The notes: a model not told the origin generated them from the sequence alone. Counted from the stretch's first letter, positions 17,088-26,545 are shown. The stretch is DNA of 64,000 bases from Streptococcus rubneri (GCF_004785935.1 NZ_SRRP01000001.1:1116001-1180000), one strand, 5' to 3'. Translations and numbers: made by a program.

Positions 17088-17843
17088 CTAGTCACCCCGA
17101 TAGACCGGCTGAGGGCCAAAGGTTTGGGAAACCGGCATGATTTCGATACGATTGACATTGACATGCTTGGGCTGTTGAATGAGCCAAGACACCGTGTTGG
17201 CTATATCTTCAGGCTGAATGGCATGGGCATCTCGATAGAGAGCTTCTACTCGTTTTTCATCTCCTTTAAAGCGAACCGCAGAGAATTCAGTCCCTTCACA
17301 GAGACCTGGTTCAATATTGGTCACCCGAATCTGCTTTCCAGCTAGATCAGCGCGCAGATTTAATGAGAACTGTTTGACGAAGGCCTTGGAGGCACCATAA
17401 ACATTAGCTCCTGGATAAGGCACTGTTCCAGCAGTTGACCCCATATTGATGACATAACCGTCATTTCTTTCCACCATCTGGGGGAGGATTTTCCGGGTCA
17501 AATAGGTCAGACCGATAATGTTGGTCTGAATCATGGTCAACCAATCTACGATCTCTGCTTCATGAGCTGGAGCGAGTCCTAGGGCCAAGCCAGCATTATT
17601 CACCAAGACATCAATTCTCTTCCAAGCTTTTGGCAAACTAGCAAGTGCATGATCTACCTGAGAAGGATCCGTCACGTCCATTTGCAGTGGGAAAAAGGCT
17701 GTGCCTAACTCCTCTTGAAGAGCTGTCAATTTATCTAAGCGTCTAGCTGCACCAATCACCCGATGCCCATCGGCAACTAAGCGACGACAGATGGCTTGTC
17801 CAAAACCGGCTGATGCTCCCGTTACTAAAATCGTCTCTGACAT
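17088..17843 (-). CDS. SDR family oxidoreductase, YdfG-like
   Basis: Short-chain dehydrogenase of 251 aa. Cofactor motif TGASAGFG (about 8-15) and an arginine after strand 2 (AARR) favour NADP(H). NNAG, the catalytic Ser region MGSTAGTVPYPG and the YGASK active site follow. The best fit is the 3-hydroxy acid / serine dehydrogenase group (YdfG, EC 1.1.1.381 type), which also reduces malonic semialdehyde. The gene follows EcfT by four bases, so it is in the ECF operon, but no biochemical link to the transporter is evident. Confidence 0.85.
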   Translation of the reverse strand: MSETILVTGASAGFGQAICRRLVADGHRVIGAARRLDKLTALQEELGTAFFPLQMDVTDPSQVDHALASLPKAWKRIDVLVNNAGLALGLAPAHEAEIVDWLTMIQTNIIGLTYLTRKILPQMVERNDGYVINMGSTAGTVPYPGANVYGASKAFVKQFSLNLRADLAGKQIRVTNIEPGLCEGTEFSAVRFKGDEKRVEALYRDAHAIQPEDIANTVSWLIQQPKHVNVNRIEIMPVSQTFGPQPVYRGD

Positions 17844-17847
17844 ATTC

Positions 17848-18678
17848 TTACCTCCAAGGATTATAGAAGCGACCTTGGTTTACCCAAATCAAGACTATAC
17901 TTAAGACTACCATAAAGATTGACCCCAGGATAATCAAGTGATCACGAGTCGTCATCTCCTGATAGGTGTACCAGGTTCGTTTTTTATTTTTTCCAAAGCG
18001 TCGCAATTCCATCGCCGTAGAAATCGTTTCAATTCGCTCTAGAGAACTAAAAATCAAGGGAGAAATCATCTGAAGATTTCCCTTCACCCGCTGGACAAAG
18101 TTGGCTTTTTTGGACAACTCCAATCCTCTTGCTTCTTGGGAGAGCTTGATAATCTGGTATTCCTCCTGCACATCTGGAATATAGCGCAGGGTCAAGCTGA
18201 CTGAATAAGCAATCTTGTAGGACACTCCTATCTGATTAAGACTCGAAGCAAATTGACTAGGATGGGTGGTCATCAGGAAAATAAGAGCCAAAGGAATGGT
18301 ACAGACATACTTCAAAGCTAGGTTGAAAAGATAAAACAACTCTTGAGCTGTGATGCTATAAGCTCCTAAACCATCTAGAAGAACTGTTTTTGCTCCATAG
18401 ATCTCTACCCCATATTGAGGGGCAAAAAGATAGACCATCAAGACATTGAGAAGAGCAAAAGCTAAGGCAAAACTAAGAACAAAAGAGATGTCTTTCAAAC
18501 GAATGCCTGAGATTGCAAATAAGGCGAGGGCACCTAGACCAATGACCAATAGCAAGCGGGTATCATAACTCAACATAGCTGCTAATGAGACAAAGAGTAG
18601 GAAAAGGAGCTTGCTAGCGCCTGAGAGGCGATGCAGAAAGCTGGTTCCGGCATGGTAGCCGACTAAGCGATTATTCAT
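17848..18678 (-). CDS. ECF transporter transmembrane subunit (EcfT)
   Basis: Energy-coupling-factor T subunit, 276 aa with about six membrane segments and the two cytoplasmic coupling-helix motifs expected of EcfT: ARG in SQEARGLEL and the variant AMELRRFG. These bind the two ATPase domains. The start overlaps the end of the ATPase gene by eight bases. Because the ATPase is a fused double domain of the DUF3744 type, this T subunit should pair with it and with an S subunit encoded elsewhere (best candidate 26564-27115). Confidence 0.92.
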   Translation of the reverse strand: MNNRLVGYHAGTSFLHRLSGASKLLFLLFVSLAAMLSYDTRLLLVIGLGALALFAISGIRLKDISFVLSFALAFALLNVLMVYLFAPQYGVEIYGAKTVLLDGLGAYSITAQELFYLFNLALKYVCTIPLALIFLMTTHPSQFASSLNQIGVSYKIAYSVSLTLRYIPDVQEEYQIIKLSQEARGLELSKKANFVQRVKGNLQMISPLIFSSLERIETISTAMELRRFGKNKKRTWYTYQEMTTRDHLIILGSIFMVVLSIVLIWVNQGRFYNPWR

Positions 18679-20353
18679 GACCTTCCCCTTTCTGATTCAT
18701 ATAAAACTGGGTCAAGGCAAGAGGATCGACACCAAGTCGATTTGCCAAGGCGAAAATAGACGTTTCTTTCAAATTAGCCCGTCTCAAAATTTCTGGTTGG
18801 GTCAAGAGCTCTGCCGGCGTCAAATCTGCTAAAATCTGCCCATCCATGACCACAATTGCCCGGTCGGAATAATCCAGCATCAGTTGCATATCATGGGTAA
18901 TCATGACAATGGTATGCCCCTTTTGCTGGAGTTCATCAAGGAAATCCATAATTTCTGTATAGTTTCGTTGATCCTGGCCTGCCGTCGGTTCATCCAGTAC
19001 CAAAACCTCAGGCCCCAGTACTAAAATCGAAGCGATGGTCACCCGCTTTTTCTGGCCATAGGATAGAGCAGAAATCGGCCACTTACGAAACTCATAGAGA
19101 CCACAAGTTTTCAAGGCTTGATGGACACGACTTTCAATCTGGTCCTCTGGGACATTTCTCAAGCGAAGACCGAGAGCTACCTCATCAAACACCATGGTCG
19201 ATGAAATCATCTGGTTAGGATTTTGCAGGACATAACCTACTCTCTCTGCTCGCTCCTTGACACTATCACCCTTGATATCCTCTCCCTTTGAGAAATAGGT
19301 TCCTTCCGTCTGGATGAAGCCACAAATCGCCTTAGCAAGGGTTGATTTTCCAGCCCCATTTTTACCAACAATCGCTAGCCGTTGGCCTTTTAGAACGGTT
19401 AAAGAAAGATCTTTAAGAATAGGCTGGCTTTCTCGATAGGCAAAGTTCAAATGACCAAGCTCTAAAATTGCTTCTGCCTCTGCACCTTTTTCAAAATGTG
19501 GAATTGGAATTTCCACTGATAAATCTTCAAGTGGTATTTTTTCCACCTTGTCCAAATTCGGTAGCTTGCTGATATCCTGGCCTAACTGGCGAAGAGTTGT
19601 TAAATAGAGGGGCTCCCGAATCCCATTTTCAGCCAGCAGTGTCGTTCTCAACAACTCATCTGGCTCCCCATTAAAGAGGACTTGCCCCTGATTGATCAAG
19701 ATGACCCGATCAATGGAACGATAGAGCACATCCTCCAAACGGTGTTCGATGATAATGGTTGTTGTCCCTTGCTCTTCATGAATTTGATCGATTAGATCAA
19801 TGATATCCTGACCCGATTTGGGATCTAGATTAGCCAGTGGCTCATCAAAGAGCAGGATCGGACTTTCGTCGATCAGGACGCCAGCTAAGCTCACCCGCTG
19901 TTTTTGCCCACCGGATAAATCTTGAGGCCGATGGTCCAAGAGCTTGCTCAAATCTAAGCGCTCCGCCCAGGTGTGAACCCGAGATTTCATACTTTCCGGT
20001 TCCACCATATCGTTTTCAAGAGCAAAAGCCAAGTCTTCTGCTACACTAAGACCGATAAACTGGCCATCCGTATCCTGTAAAACCGTACTGACCAAGTGAG
20101 ATTTTTCATAAATACTATGATCAAAGGCTTCTGTCCCCTGAATGAGAAATTGCCCACTACTGGTTCCCTTATAGATATTGGGAATAATCCCGTTTAGACA
20201 CTGACCAATGGTTGACTTACCAGAGCCAGATGGTCCCACAATCAGGACCTTTTCTCCCTCGTAGATGGTCAGGTTAATCCCCTTTAAGGTCGGCTCAGAC
20301 TGAGCCTTATACTGGAAGGAAAAATCCTTCAATTCGATGATTGCTTCTTTCAT
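18671..20353 (-). CDS. ECF transporter double ATPase subunit (DUF3744 type)
   Basis: Fused A-A' ATPase of 560 aa, YkoD-like. First half: Walker A GPSGSGKS (40-47), signature LSGGQKQR, Walker B LLFDEPLA. Second half: GKNGAGKST (about 330), LSYGQKKR (a variant signature) and VLVLDEPTA. Between them lies a linker (about 225-300), the DUF3744 region. In S. pneumoniae a homologous gene sits beside the T subunit and a UPF0397 S subunit; here the S subunit is missing from this operon. The start follows the nucleoside phosphorylase stop with no gap. Confidence 0.93.
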   Translation of the reverse strand: MKEAIIELKDFSFQYKAQSEPTLKGINLTIYEGEKVLIVGPSGSGKSTIGQCLNGIIPNIYKGTSSGQFLIQGTEAFDHSIYEKSHLVSTVLQDTDGQFIGLSVAEDLAFALENDMVEPESMKSRVHTWAERLDLSKLLDHRPQDLSGGQKQRVSLAGVLIDESPILLFDEPLANLDPKSGQDIIDLIDQIHEEQGTTTIIIEHRLEDVLYRSIDRVILINQGQVLFNGEPDELLRTTLLAENGIREPLYLTTLRQLGQDISKLPNLDKVEKIPLEDLSVEIPIPHFEKGAEAEAILELGHLNFAYRESQPILKDLSLTVLKGQRLAIVGKNGAGKSTLAKAICGFIQTEGTYFSKGEDIKGDSVKERAERVGYVLQNPNQMISSTMVFDEVALGLRLRNVPEDQIESRVHQALKTCGLYEFRKWPISALSYGQKKRVTIASILVLGPEVLVLDEPTAGQDQRNYTEIMDFLDELQQKGHTIVMITHDMQLMLDYSDRAIVVMDGQILADLTPAELLTQPEILRRANLKETSIFALANRLGVDPLALTQFYMNQKGEGHE

Positions 20354-21127
20354 TTAGTTTGCCTTTTCCCATAAGAGCGCAAATTGTATTGCCAACTCCG
20401 CGATTCGGTCCTTACCATCTAAGTCCTCATGACTAGATAAGGTTCGGATATCCCATTTTTCTTCAGAGAGGTGGTCCGCCGCGTAGAAGAAATGGCAGAG
20501 TTCAAAGCCCCTAAAAGCTGCTAAAGCTGCCACTGCAGAGCACTCCATATCGACACAGATGGCCCCTGCTTCCTTTCGACGCTTCATCTTGTCGATGGTT
20601 TCCCGATAGGGAGCATCGGTTGTCCACACTTTTCCTGACTGATAAGAAACCTTGTGACTGTCCAGAAAAGCTTGGAAGAGAGGAAGGCTTTCCTTATTTA
20701 CTTCCACTTCATCACTAGCCGGAAGATAGTGATAGCTGGTCCCTTCGTCTCTAAGAGCTGCTGTTGGAATGATGATGGAGGTCGCCTCAATATCTTGGTC
20801 CAAAACCCCACAGGTCCCAAAGAGCACTAGTTTTTCCATCCCAAATTGAATCAAATCCTCTATAATTCCCACACAAGAAGCAGCCCCAACTGGTGCATTA
20901 AAGACAGCAATCTCTTGGTCTTCAATCGTAATCCCATAGACAATGACTTCAAAGTTAGCCATGGAAGTTCTTGCAATCACCTCATGTTCATAATTTTCAA
21001 GGAGGCGCGCAAAAGTTACTCTGGAAAAGCAAGAGATGACTACTTTGGGAAATCCTTCAATTGGTTTGTGTAAGTCTTGTGGATTGATAATCGCCTGTCG
21101 ATTGGCATCAAATTCTTCTAACAGCAT
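20354..21127 (-). CDS. Nucleoside phosphorylase (PNP/UDP family)
   Basis: Purine or uridine phosphorylase-fold enzyme of 257 aa. GTCG in FGTCGVLD, a conserved PVGA segment, and CVDMECSAV, whose Glu holds the ribose, are visible. Substrate class is unresolved. I start at the ATG at 21127 (MLLEEFDANRQ), which has AGAGGAG seven bases upstream; the frame is open further but runs into the promoter. It is the first gene of the operon with the ECF ATPase and T subunits, SDR and perhaps PfkB. That grouping suggests salvage of an imported nucleoside. Confidence 0.86.
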   Translation of the reverse strand: MLLEEFDANRQAIINPQDLHKPIEGFPKVVISCFSRVTFARLLENYEHEVIARTSMANFEVIVYGITIEDQEIAVFNAPVGAASCVGIIEDLIQFGMEKLVLFGTCGVLDQDIEATSIIIPTAALRDEGTSYHYLPASDEVEVNKESLPLFQAFLDSHKVSYQSGKVWTTDAPYRETIDKMKRRKEAGAICVDMECSAVAALAAFRGFELCHFFYAADHLSEEKWDIRTLSSHEDLDGKDRIAELAIQFALLWEKAN

Positions 21128-21166
21128 CTCTTGCTCCTCTTTCATATATTCTACTTCTGGTCCTCT

Positions 21167-21175
21167 ATTATACCA
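21167..21175 (-). promoter_or_regulatory. Extended -10 promoter of the nucleoside phosphorylase/ECF operon
   Basis: TGG-TATAAT (minus strand), no recognisable -35, 39 bases before the chosen start codon. Confidence 0.6.
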
Positions 21176-21280
21176 TAAAACCGGCTTCTTTCCTTCTAAC
21201 AAAGGAGCGAGAAACCCCACTTGTTCGCCTTTTGTGCTAGGAAACAACACAGCTGACCTCCCAAAAAAATAAAGAGGGAG

Positions 21281-21583
21281 CACTCAACCACTGCGTCAAT
21301 CGTTGACCTCTTTTCTGATGCAAAAATGAAAACCCTAATTACTCCCTCCTCGCTTTCTCATTTTCGGGCTCGGGAAAAGGGAGAGGGACAGAAATCGGTT
21401 ACCATTTAAAATGACGGTTTCGTCGTCCCTCCCCCGCAAAGTTGAGTAGGGCCATCCAAGCGAGAATTAGAGCGGGGGATGGGCCACTCAACCACTGCGT
21501 CTATCGCAGACCTCTTTCTTGATGATAATAGATAACACTTACTAACTCCTACCTCGCTTTCTTGTTTTCAGGCTCGAGAAAAA
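21281..21583. repeat. Diverged hairpin element flanked by ~100-bp direct repeats
   Basis: The core 21381-21511 is a diverged inverted-orientation relative of the 176-bp repeats at 11991 and 13644. It shares GGGACAGAAATCGG, CGTCGTCCC, GTTGAGTAGGGC and CCACTCAACCACTGCGTC. On each side lies a segment of about 99 bp (21281-21379 and 21485-21583, offset about 204) starting CACTCAACCACTGCGTC and ending GGCTCGRGAAAA. No gene is present in 21128-21792 apart from the leader described separately. Confidence 0.8.
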
Positions 21584-21649
21584 AATATTTACAAAACGAA
21601 CCTCGCTCTCTTGTTTCTTGGCTCGGGAAAAATTCGTTTACAAAACGAA
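21552..21649. repeat. 49-bp tandem repeat, two units, carrying the uracil permease -35 box
   Basis: Units 21552-21600 and 21601-21649 both begin CCTCGCT and end TTTACAAAACGAA. The second unit supplies the -35 hexamer of the promoter at 21637. A third partial match (CTCGCTTTCTC to GGCTCGGGAAAA) is at 21349-21378. Confidence 0.85.
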
Positions 21650-21665
21650 TTTTTTCTGCTATACT
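21637..21665 (+). promoter_or_regulatory. Promoter of the uracil permease gene
   Basis: -35 TTTACA (21637-21642), 17-base spacer, -10 TATACT (21660-21665). Confidence 0.8.
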
Positions 21666-21690
21666 TCTTAGAAGCAAAGGTTTTTAATGT

Positions 21691-21770
21691 CATCCTGTGA
21701 GGTGACAAAGACACAGAATATGAACAATCTGAGGGCCCTTGCTATGCAAAAAAATCATGGGCTCTTTTTT
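21691..21770 (+). promoter_or_regulatory. PyrR-type attenuator in the leader of the uracil permease gene
   Basis: The leader contains ATCCTGTGAGGTGACAAAG (21692-21710), which fits the PyrR-binding loop sequence, followed by a terminator stem AGGGCCC (21732-21738) with GGGCTCT (21759-21765, one G-U pair) and a T-run to 21770. High UMP would favour PyrR binding and termination before the permease gene. Confidence 0.78.
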
Positions 21771-21792
21771 GGTGCCCAAAAGTGAGGTTATT

Positions 21793-23073
21793 ATGAAAGA
21801 AGAATCAACTGTTGATTTGCTCCTGGATGTCGACCAAAATCCGGCACCCCTAAAAGGAATCTTATTAAGTTTCCAACACGTATTTGCCATGTTTGGGGCA
21901 ACCATCCTGGTACCACTCATCTTAGGCATGCCCGTATCTGTTGCGCTCTTTGCATCAGGCGTTGGGACGCTAATCTATATGACTTGTACCGGCTTTAAAG
22001 TCCCTGTCTATCTCGGCTCTTCCTTCGCCTTTATCACCGCTATGGCTTTGGCGATGAAGGAAATGGGCGGAAAAGTCGATGCAGCCCAAACTGGGGTTAT
22101 TCTGACTGGTCTGATCTACGTGCTTGTTGCTGCAGGGGTTAAAGTTGCTGGCACTCGCTGGATTGACAAATTGCTTCCTGCCGTTGTTATTGGACCTATG
22201 ATCATCGTCATTGGTTTAGGGCTTGCAGGATCAGCTGTTAAGAACGCCGGTTTTGTCGAAGGGGGAGACTGGAAAAATGCCCTTGTCGCTGTCGTGACCT
22301 TCCTGATCGCTGCCTTCATCAACACCAAAGGAAAAGGCTTCTTCAAAATTATTCCTTTCCTCTTTGCCATTATCGGTGGCTATGTCTTCGCAGTCTGCTT
22401 GGGCTTGGTTAACTTCGATCCAGTCCTCAAAGCCAACTGGTTTGAGATTCCTGGCTTCTATCTTCCTTTCAATACAGGTGGTGCCTTCAAACAATACAAC
22501 TTGTATTTTGGGCCTGAAACCATTGCCATCTTGCCAATAGCTATCGTAACGATTTCAGAACATATCGGTGACCATACAGTGCTTAGCCAAATCTGTGGCC
22601 GTCAATTCTTGAAACAACCAGGACTTCATCGTACCCTTCTTGGTGATGGGATTGCAACTTCTGTATCAGCCTTCCTTGGTGGTCCAGCCAATACCACTTA
22701 TGGAGAAAACACCGGTGTAATCGGAATGACCCGTATCGCTTCTGTTTCCGTTATCCGAAATGCTGCCTTGATCGCTCTTTCTTTGAGCTTCTTTGGTAAG
22801 TTTACTGCCCTCATTTCTACCATTCCAAACTCTGTTCTCGGTGGAATGTCCATCCTTCTCTACGGAGTGATTGCAAGTAACGGTTTGAAAGTCTTGATTA
22901 AAGAACGCGTCGACTTCAGCTTAATGCGCAACTTGATTATTGCAAGTGCTATGTTGGTTCTTGGACTTGGTGGGGCTACTCTGAAACTTGGTCCAGTGAC
23001 CCTCGCAGGAACAGCTCTCTCAGCTATGACAGGAATCATCCTCAACTTGATCTTGCCACATGAATCAAATTAA
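21793..23073 (+). CDS. pyrP: Uracil permease (NCS2 family)
   Basis: Nucleobase-cation symporter of 426 aa with about twelve to fourteen membrane segments. The uracil-type signature PANTTYGENTGVIGMTR is intact and the earlier TISEHIGDH segment carries the substrate-site Glu. The start at 21793 (MKEESTVDLLLDVDQNPAP) has GAGG nine bases upstream; the longer in-frame start lies inside the leader terminator. The PyrR-type attenuator and the NCS2 signature agree on uracil import for UMP salvage. Confidence 0.93.
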   Translation: MKEESTVDLLLDVDQNPAPLKGILLSFQHVFAMFGATILVPLILGMPVSVALFASGVGTLIYMTCTGFKVPVYLGSSFAFITAMALAMKEMGGKVDAAQTGVILTGLIYVLVAAGVKVAGTRWIDKLLPAVVIGPMIIVIGLGLAGSAVKNAGFVEGGDWKNALVAVVTFLIAAFINTKGKGFFKIIPFLFAIIGGYVFAVCLGLVNFDPVLKANWFEIPGFYLPFNTGGAFKQYNLYFGPETIAILPIAIVTISEHIGDHTVLSQICGRQFLKQPGLHRTLLGDGIATSVSAFLGGPANTTYGENTGVIGMTRIASVSVIRNAALIALSLSFFGKFTALISTIPNSVLGGMSILLYGVIASNGLKVLIKERVDFSLMRNLIIASAMLVLGLGGATLKLGPVTLAGTALSAMTGIILNLILPHESN

Positions 23074-23078
23074 AAGAA

Positions 23079-23103
23079 AAAGTTCTCAGAATTGAGAACT
23101 TTT
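23079..23103. terminator. Bidirectional terminator between pyrP and DUF4299 gene
   Basis: AAGTTCTCA / TGAGAACTT around a four-base loop, with A-run before and T-run after, serving both converging genes. Confidence 0.88.
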
Positions 23104-23104
23104 T

Positions 23105-24001
23105 TTAGAGTTGGGCTAATTGCAACAAGCGTTCCTTAGACAATTTTTTGATTTCAATTTGATTGGCATCCAACAAGTCAAATTCACTTGAGTCCAAAGC
23201 ACTCAGTAAGGCTTCTAAATTCACAGCTGCCACTGGCTTATAACTCTCTGGCATATCGGGATTTCCAGTAATTTCCACTAAATTCACTTTCCAGTCGATG
23301 ATTTCATCCATATTGACCTTCTCTACAAACTCAGCAGGTACAAAAGGCACTCGTGGCAAGACAGTATCCGTATCTTCTGTTAGACTGTAACTGCCAATAA
23401 TACCTCCCGTTTCGTTCTGTCTGTAGAAACGAACTTGACTAAAGAAGGCGGAGCTGTATTGAACCTTTTTAACCACTTGACTGAACTCCTCTAAAGGTTG
23501 AGCGGAGTCTAGAATTTTACGAAGGAGCTCACGATCTAAAATCACAGGATGAGCGAAGCCCTGAAGCTGATATTGATGAAGGTCTGGATCTTGTTCTAGA
23601 TTCTGTAGATTCTTCAGCAAATGGTTCTCATAGTCAAAAGAGAAAATAGAGTCTGCGTCATAGCTGGTCCCCAAATTATCGTGAATCTCATTTCCTAACT
23701 GGCGAGCTAGGGCACTGAGCCATTCTAAGATGAGTCGCCAATCTTCAAGGGTGGCAAAATCTGCAAGGATGAACTGGTAAGCATGTTCTTGATCCAGATA
23801 ACGAAGGATGATGGGCAAGCAGCTCTTGCCATAACGGATACACATCATAGCTGGAAAATCTTTGAGAGGGCGACCAAGCATAGCTTCCTCAAAACTGTAA
23901 GTAAGAACTCCCTCCACCAAATTTAATACATCTTTAGCTGGCATCACTTTTTGATAGCCAAACATACTCTTTTTATTTCGAATTGAAAACACAACTGACA
24001 T
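23105..24001 (-). CDS. DUF4299 family protein
   Basis: Cytoplasmic protein of 298 aa of unknown function, of a type found in streptococci (family DUF4299; start MSVVFSIRNKKSMFGYQ). No membrane segment, signal or known catalytic motif is visible. It is moderately acidic with an aromatic-rich middle. It stands alone with its own terminator side shared with pyrP and an AT-rich upstream gap. I name the family from pattern memory, so the family call is less certain than the gene call. Confidence 0.75.
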   Translation of the reverse strand: MSVVFSIRNKKSMFGYQKVMPAKDVLNLVEGVLTYSFEEAMLGRPLKDFPAMMCIRYGKSCLPIILRYLDQEHAYQFILADFATLEDWRLILEWLSALARQLGNEIHDNLGTSYDADSIFSFDYENHLLKNLQNLEQDPDLHQYQLQGFAHPVILDRELLRKILDSAQPLEEFSQVVKKVQYSSAFFSQVRFYRQNETGGIIGSYSLTEDTDTVLPRVPFVPAEFVEKVNMDEIIDWKVNLVEITGNPDMPESYKPVAAVNLEALLSALDSSEFDLLDANQIEIKKLSKERLLQLAQL

Positions 24002-24065
24002 TTGTTTTCTCCTTTTTGTAATCGCTTACCAAATTATAGCACAAATTTTCATGACTTTCCATAGA

Positions 24066-24090
24066 AAAAAACAGCCAAAAGGCTGTTTTT
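24066..24090. terminator. Terminator of trhO
   Basis: AAAAACAGCC-AAAA-GGCTGTTTTT, ten pairs, T-run on the minus strand just after the trhO stop. Confidence 0.9.
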
Positions 24091-24093
24091 AAC

Positions 24094-25077
24094 TTATGCA
24101 AGAGTTCCATCAAGTGTCTCACCGATAACGGCCAAACGCTCAGCAACCTCTGCTTGTGACAAGTTGTGTTCTTCTACATAGCGATTGCGTGGATGAACAC
24201 GGCACTCATGGGAGCAGCCACGGAGGTACTTGTCTTCGTTTTCTTCTGAAGTCAAGATGCGACGGTTACAGAAAGGATTTCCACAGTTGACATAGCGTTC
24301 ACATGGTGTTCCATCAAACCAATCTTTTCCGACAACACTTGGATCAACATGGTTAACATCGACAGCAATCCGCTCGTCAAAGACGTACATTTTACCATCC
24401 CATAGCTCTCCTTGAACTTCTGGGTCTTTTCCGTAAGTGGCGATACCACCATGCAATTGGCCAACATCTTTGTAGCCTTCACGCACCATCCAGCCTGAGA
24501 ATTTCTCACAACGGACTCCACCTGTACAGTAAACTACGACACGCTTGTCCATAAATTTCTCTTTGTTATCACGGACCCATTGTGGCAACTCACGGAAGTT
24601 GCGGATATCTGGGCGGATGGCACCGCGGAAATGTCCTAGGTCATACTCATAATCGTTACGTGTGTCAAGGACAACGGTATCTTCATCAAGAAGGGCTTCT
24701 TTGAACTCTTTTGGAGACAAGTAAGCACCCGTTGTTTCAAGTGGATTAATATCTTCATCGAAGTTTTCATCCTCTAACCCAAGGTGGACGATTTCCTTTT
24801 TGTAGCGAACAAACATCTTCTTGAAAGCTTGCTCTTCTTCCTCATCCATCTTGAACCAGAGGTCTTCCATGCCTGGAAGGCTGTGAACGTAGTCCATGTA
24901 CTTTTGAGTAGTCTCGTAGTCGCCAGAAACAGTACCGTTGATCCCTTCGTCAGCGACTAGGATACGCCCTTTGAGGCCAATAGACTTACAGAAAGCCAAG
25001 TGGTCTGCCGCAAATTGCTCGGCATTTTCGATGGGAACATATTTATAGTAAAGTAAAACACGAATAGGTTTTGCCAT
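24094..25077 (-). CDS. trhO: tRNA uridine(34) hydroxylase TrhO (rhodanese domain)
   Basis: 327 aa. N-terminal acylphosphatase-like domain (about 1-100), then a rhodanese domain with D138TR and the active-site loop CTGGVRC (C184 to C190). A cysteine-rich C-terminal part follows ([15 protein letters not shown], later GCSHEC). The family hydroxylates U34 of some tRNAs in the prephenate-dependent or oxygen-dependent route to 5-hydroxyuridine. Single gene with its own terminator. Confidence 0.94.
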   Translation of the reverse strand: MAKPIRVLLYYKYVPIENAEQFAADHLAFCKSIGLKGRILVADEGINGTVSGDYETTQKYMDYVHSLPGMEDLWFKMDEEEEQAFKKMFVRYKKEIVHLGLEDENFDEDINPLETTGAYLSPKEFKEALLDEDTVVLDTRNDYEYDLGHFRGAIRPDIRNFRELPQWVRDNKEKFMDKRVVVYCTGGVRCEKFSGWMVREGYKDVGQLHGGIATYGKDPEVQGELWDGKMYVFDERIAVDVNHVDPSVVGKDWFDGTPCERYVNCGNPFCNRRILTSEENEDKYLRGCSHECRVHPRNRYVEEHNLSQAEVAERLAVIGETLDGTLA

Positions 25078-25176
25078 AAGATTCTCTTTTCTAAGATTAA
25101 ATTATCAGAATTTTTCATTCAACTATACCAGTATACTCTCCCCAGAAAATGAATGCAATTTATTTGACTGAAAAAT

Positions 25177-25206
25177 AAAAGCCTGGGGTTCCAGACCTTT
25201 TATACG
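25177..25206 (-). terminator. Terminator of the Xre/membrane-protein operon
   Basis: AAAGGTCTGG / CCAGGCTTTT on the minus strand with a four-base loop and two wobble pairs, followed by TATTTTT. Confidence 0.8.
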
Positions 25207-25228
25207 ACGAAAATAAGGTTCCAACTAA

Positions 25229-25720
25229 CTACTCTTCCTTTTCCAACTGATCCAGATAAGCTTCATAGCGTTTTTTCTCTACTTTGGCTAGGAGCATCAC
25301 AAGGAAATTCATCCCCCATACAATCGGAAGATTCAGGAGAAATGTGATCGGAAGCACCAGTAAGAATTTTGAATGGAAGGGATTAGACTGATAGAGGGGT
25401 TGATTTAATTGATAATTCTGAGCCCAGATGAATAAGGCAAGAATACAGGTCACTACTACAACACCTGTTAGATTTAGGTAGCTATAGCTGATAAACCGTA
25501 CGCCCAAACGTTGACAACGAATAGCATAAAAAATTCCTGAAACAATGAGTAAGGTTATGACCATGATTGGACTTAATCCGGCCTTGGAAGTAAATATAGA
25601 CCCCACACTAAAAACGGTTAAGACAAGAAACAGAAAACTAGCCGTTTCAGCACCAGCCTTATTGGCCAGTCCTTCTTCTCGTTCATCTATGATTTGTTTG
25701 TTCAACAATTGTAATCTCAT
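25229..25720 (-). CDS. Membrane protein of unknown function (DUF6773-like)
   Basis: 163 aa with about four hydrophobic segments (roughly 28-46, 52-67, 82-98, 118-145). A short cytoplasmic N-terminus reads LNKQIIDEREEGLANKAG and the C-terminal tail is charged. The N-terminus resembles that of the preceding gene product (VKDERTMLLDGKIAGE), so the two may be related subunits. It follows that gene without a gap and is in an operon led by an Xre regulator. The family assignment is uncertain. Confidence 0.7.
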   Translation of the reverse strand: MRLQLLNKQIIDEREEGLANKAGAETASFLFLVLTVFSVGSIFTSKAGLSPIMVITLLIVSGIFYAIRCQRLGVRFISYSYLNLTGVVVVTCILALFIWAQNYQLNQPLYQSNPFHSKFLLVLPITFLLNLPIVWGMNFLVMLLAKVEKKRYEAYLDQLEKEE

Positions 25721-26200
25721 TTATTCCTCCTCCAACTCTGCCTCGATCTTCTTCTGTTTTTTCCGATTGATAAGAGCAAGTGGTTTCTCTAACAGATAAG
25801 TCAAAAGGGCAAAGACTAAAATGGCAAGAACGATCTTGAGCAGATACTTGGGAGCGAACATAAAGCTCATCGTTTCTCGCTTCCCAATCACATCTGTTGC
25901 AATCACAAATAAGGCAAATAGGATGCCTGACCCAATGCGGCTGAACCAGCTATCTTTTTCTAACATATCTCGAACATCAATACCTGAACTGATCCTTCTC
26001 ACAAAGGCATAAGCTCCCATGACAATCAAGAGAATGAGCTCTGGAATATAAGCTACTAGGTCTAAGTCCAGGATACTAGCTTTCACAAAGGCAGAGACTG
26101 CAATAAAGCAGGTCATTCCTAGAACAAGTTCCCCTGCAATTTTTCCATCAAGCAGCATGGTCCGCTCATCTTTTACAATTGGTTCTTTCTTTTGTTTCAT
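25721..26200 (-). CDS. Membrane protein of unknown function (DUF6773-like)
   Basis: 159 aa with about four membrane segments and basic/acidic ends (N-terminal QKKEPIVKDERTML, C-terminal RKKQKKIEAELEEE). It is co-transcribed with the next membrane gene (abutting) and 28 bases after the small Xre regulator. Comparable regulator-plus-two-small-membrane-protein loci occur in many Firmicutes, with the regulator controlling the membrane proteins; no function is known to me. Confidence 0.7.
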   Translation of the reverse strand: MKQKKEPIVKDERTMLLDGKIAGELVLGMTCFIAVSAFVKASILDLDLVAYIPELILLIVMGAYAFVRRISSGIDVRDMLEKDSWFSRIGSGILFALFVIATDVIGKRETMSFMFAPKYLLKIVLAILVFALLTYLLEKPLALINRKKQKKIEAELEEE

Positions 26201-26228
26201 ATATTTCCTCTTTCTATTGTTAAAACTG

Positions 26229-26423
26229 TTACTCCCAGAACAGTTGATCCAGCGTCTTATCCAAGGTCTTACAAATTGCTAGGCAGAGGCTGAGTGTCGG
26301 ATTGTACTTCCCTGCCTCGATCAGGCCAATGGTCTGACGCGTCACCCCGATGGCATCTGCAAGATCCCCCTGGGTCATATCATGCTCGACCCGGGCCATT
26401 TTTAATTTGAGATTTTTCGCCAC
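26229..26423 (-). CDS. Small Xre-family transcriptional regulator
   Basis: 64-aa single-domain helix-turn-helix protein (KMARVEHDMTQGDLADAIG, then VTRQTIGLIEAGKYNPT), of the Cro/YgzD class. I use the GTG at 26423 with AGAAAGGA eight bases upstream. The longer in-frame start lies on top of the -10 box (26454-26459), and an ATG two bases off is out of frame. It probably autoregulates the operon with the two membrane proteins. Confidence 0.87.
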   Translation of the reverse strand: MAKNLKLKMARVEHDMTQGDLADAIGVTRQTIGLIEAGKYNPTLSLCLAICKTLDKTLDQLFWE

Positions 26424-26453
26424 ATGCTTTTCCTTTCTTGTTTTTATAGCTCT

Positions 26454-26481
26454 ATTATACACTATATTTTCTATTTTGCAA
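26454..26481 (-). promoter_or_regulatory. Promoter of the Xre/membrane-protein operon
   Basis: -35 TTGCAA (26476-26481), 16-base spacer, -10 TATAAT (26454-26459) on the minus strand. Confidence 0.7.
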
Positions 26482-26521
26482 CATATATCTTACATTTTGT
26501 AAAAAAATATTTTCGATAAAC

Positions 26522-26545
26522 AAAAAAAGCCTGGTTTCCCAGACT
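26522..26545 (-). terminator. Terminator ending the methionine/SAM operon
   Basis: Minus strand AGTCTGG-GAAA-CCAGGCT followed by seven T, 19 bases after the UPF0397 stop. Confidence 0.88.

Noticed and set aside
21128-21283. Longer N-terminus for the nucleoside phosphorylase
   Set aside because: The extension would read through the promoter TGGTATAAT, and the downstream ATG has a clear AGAGGAG.
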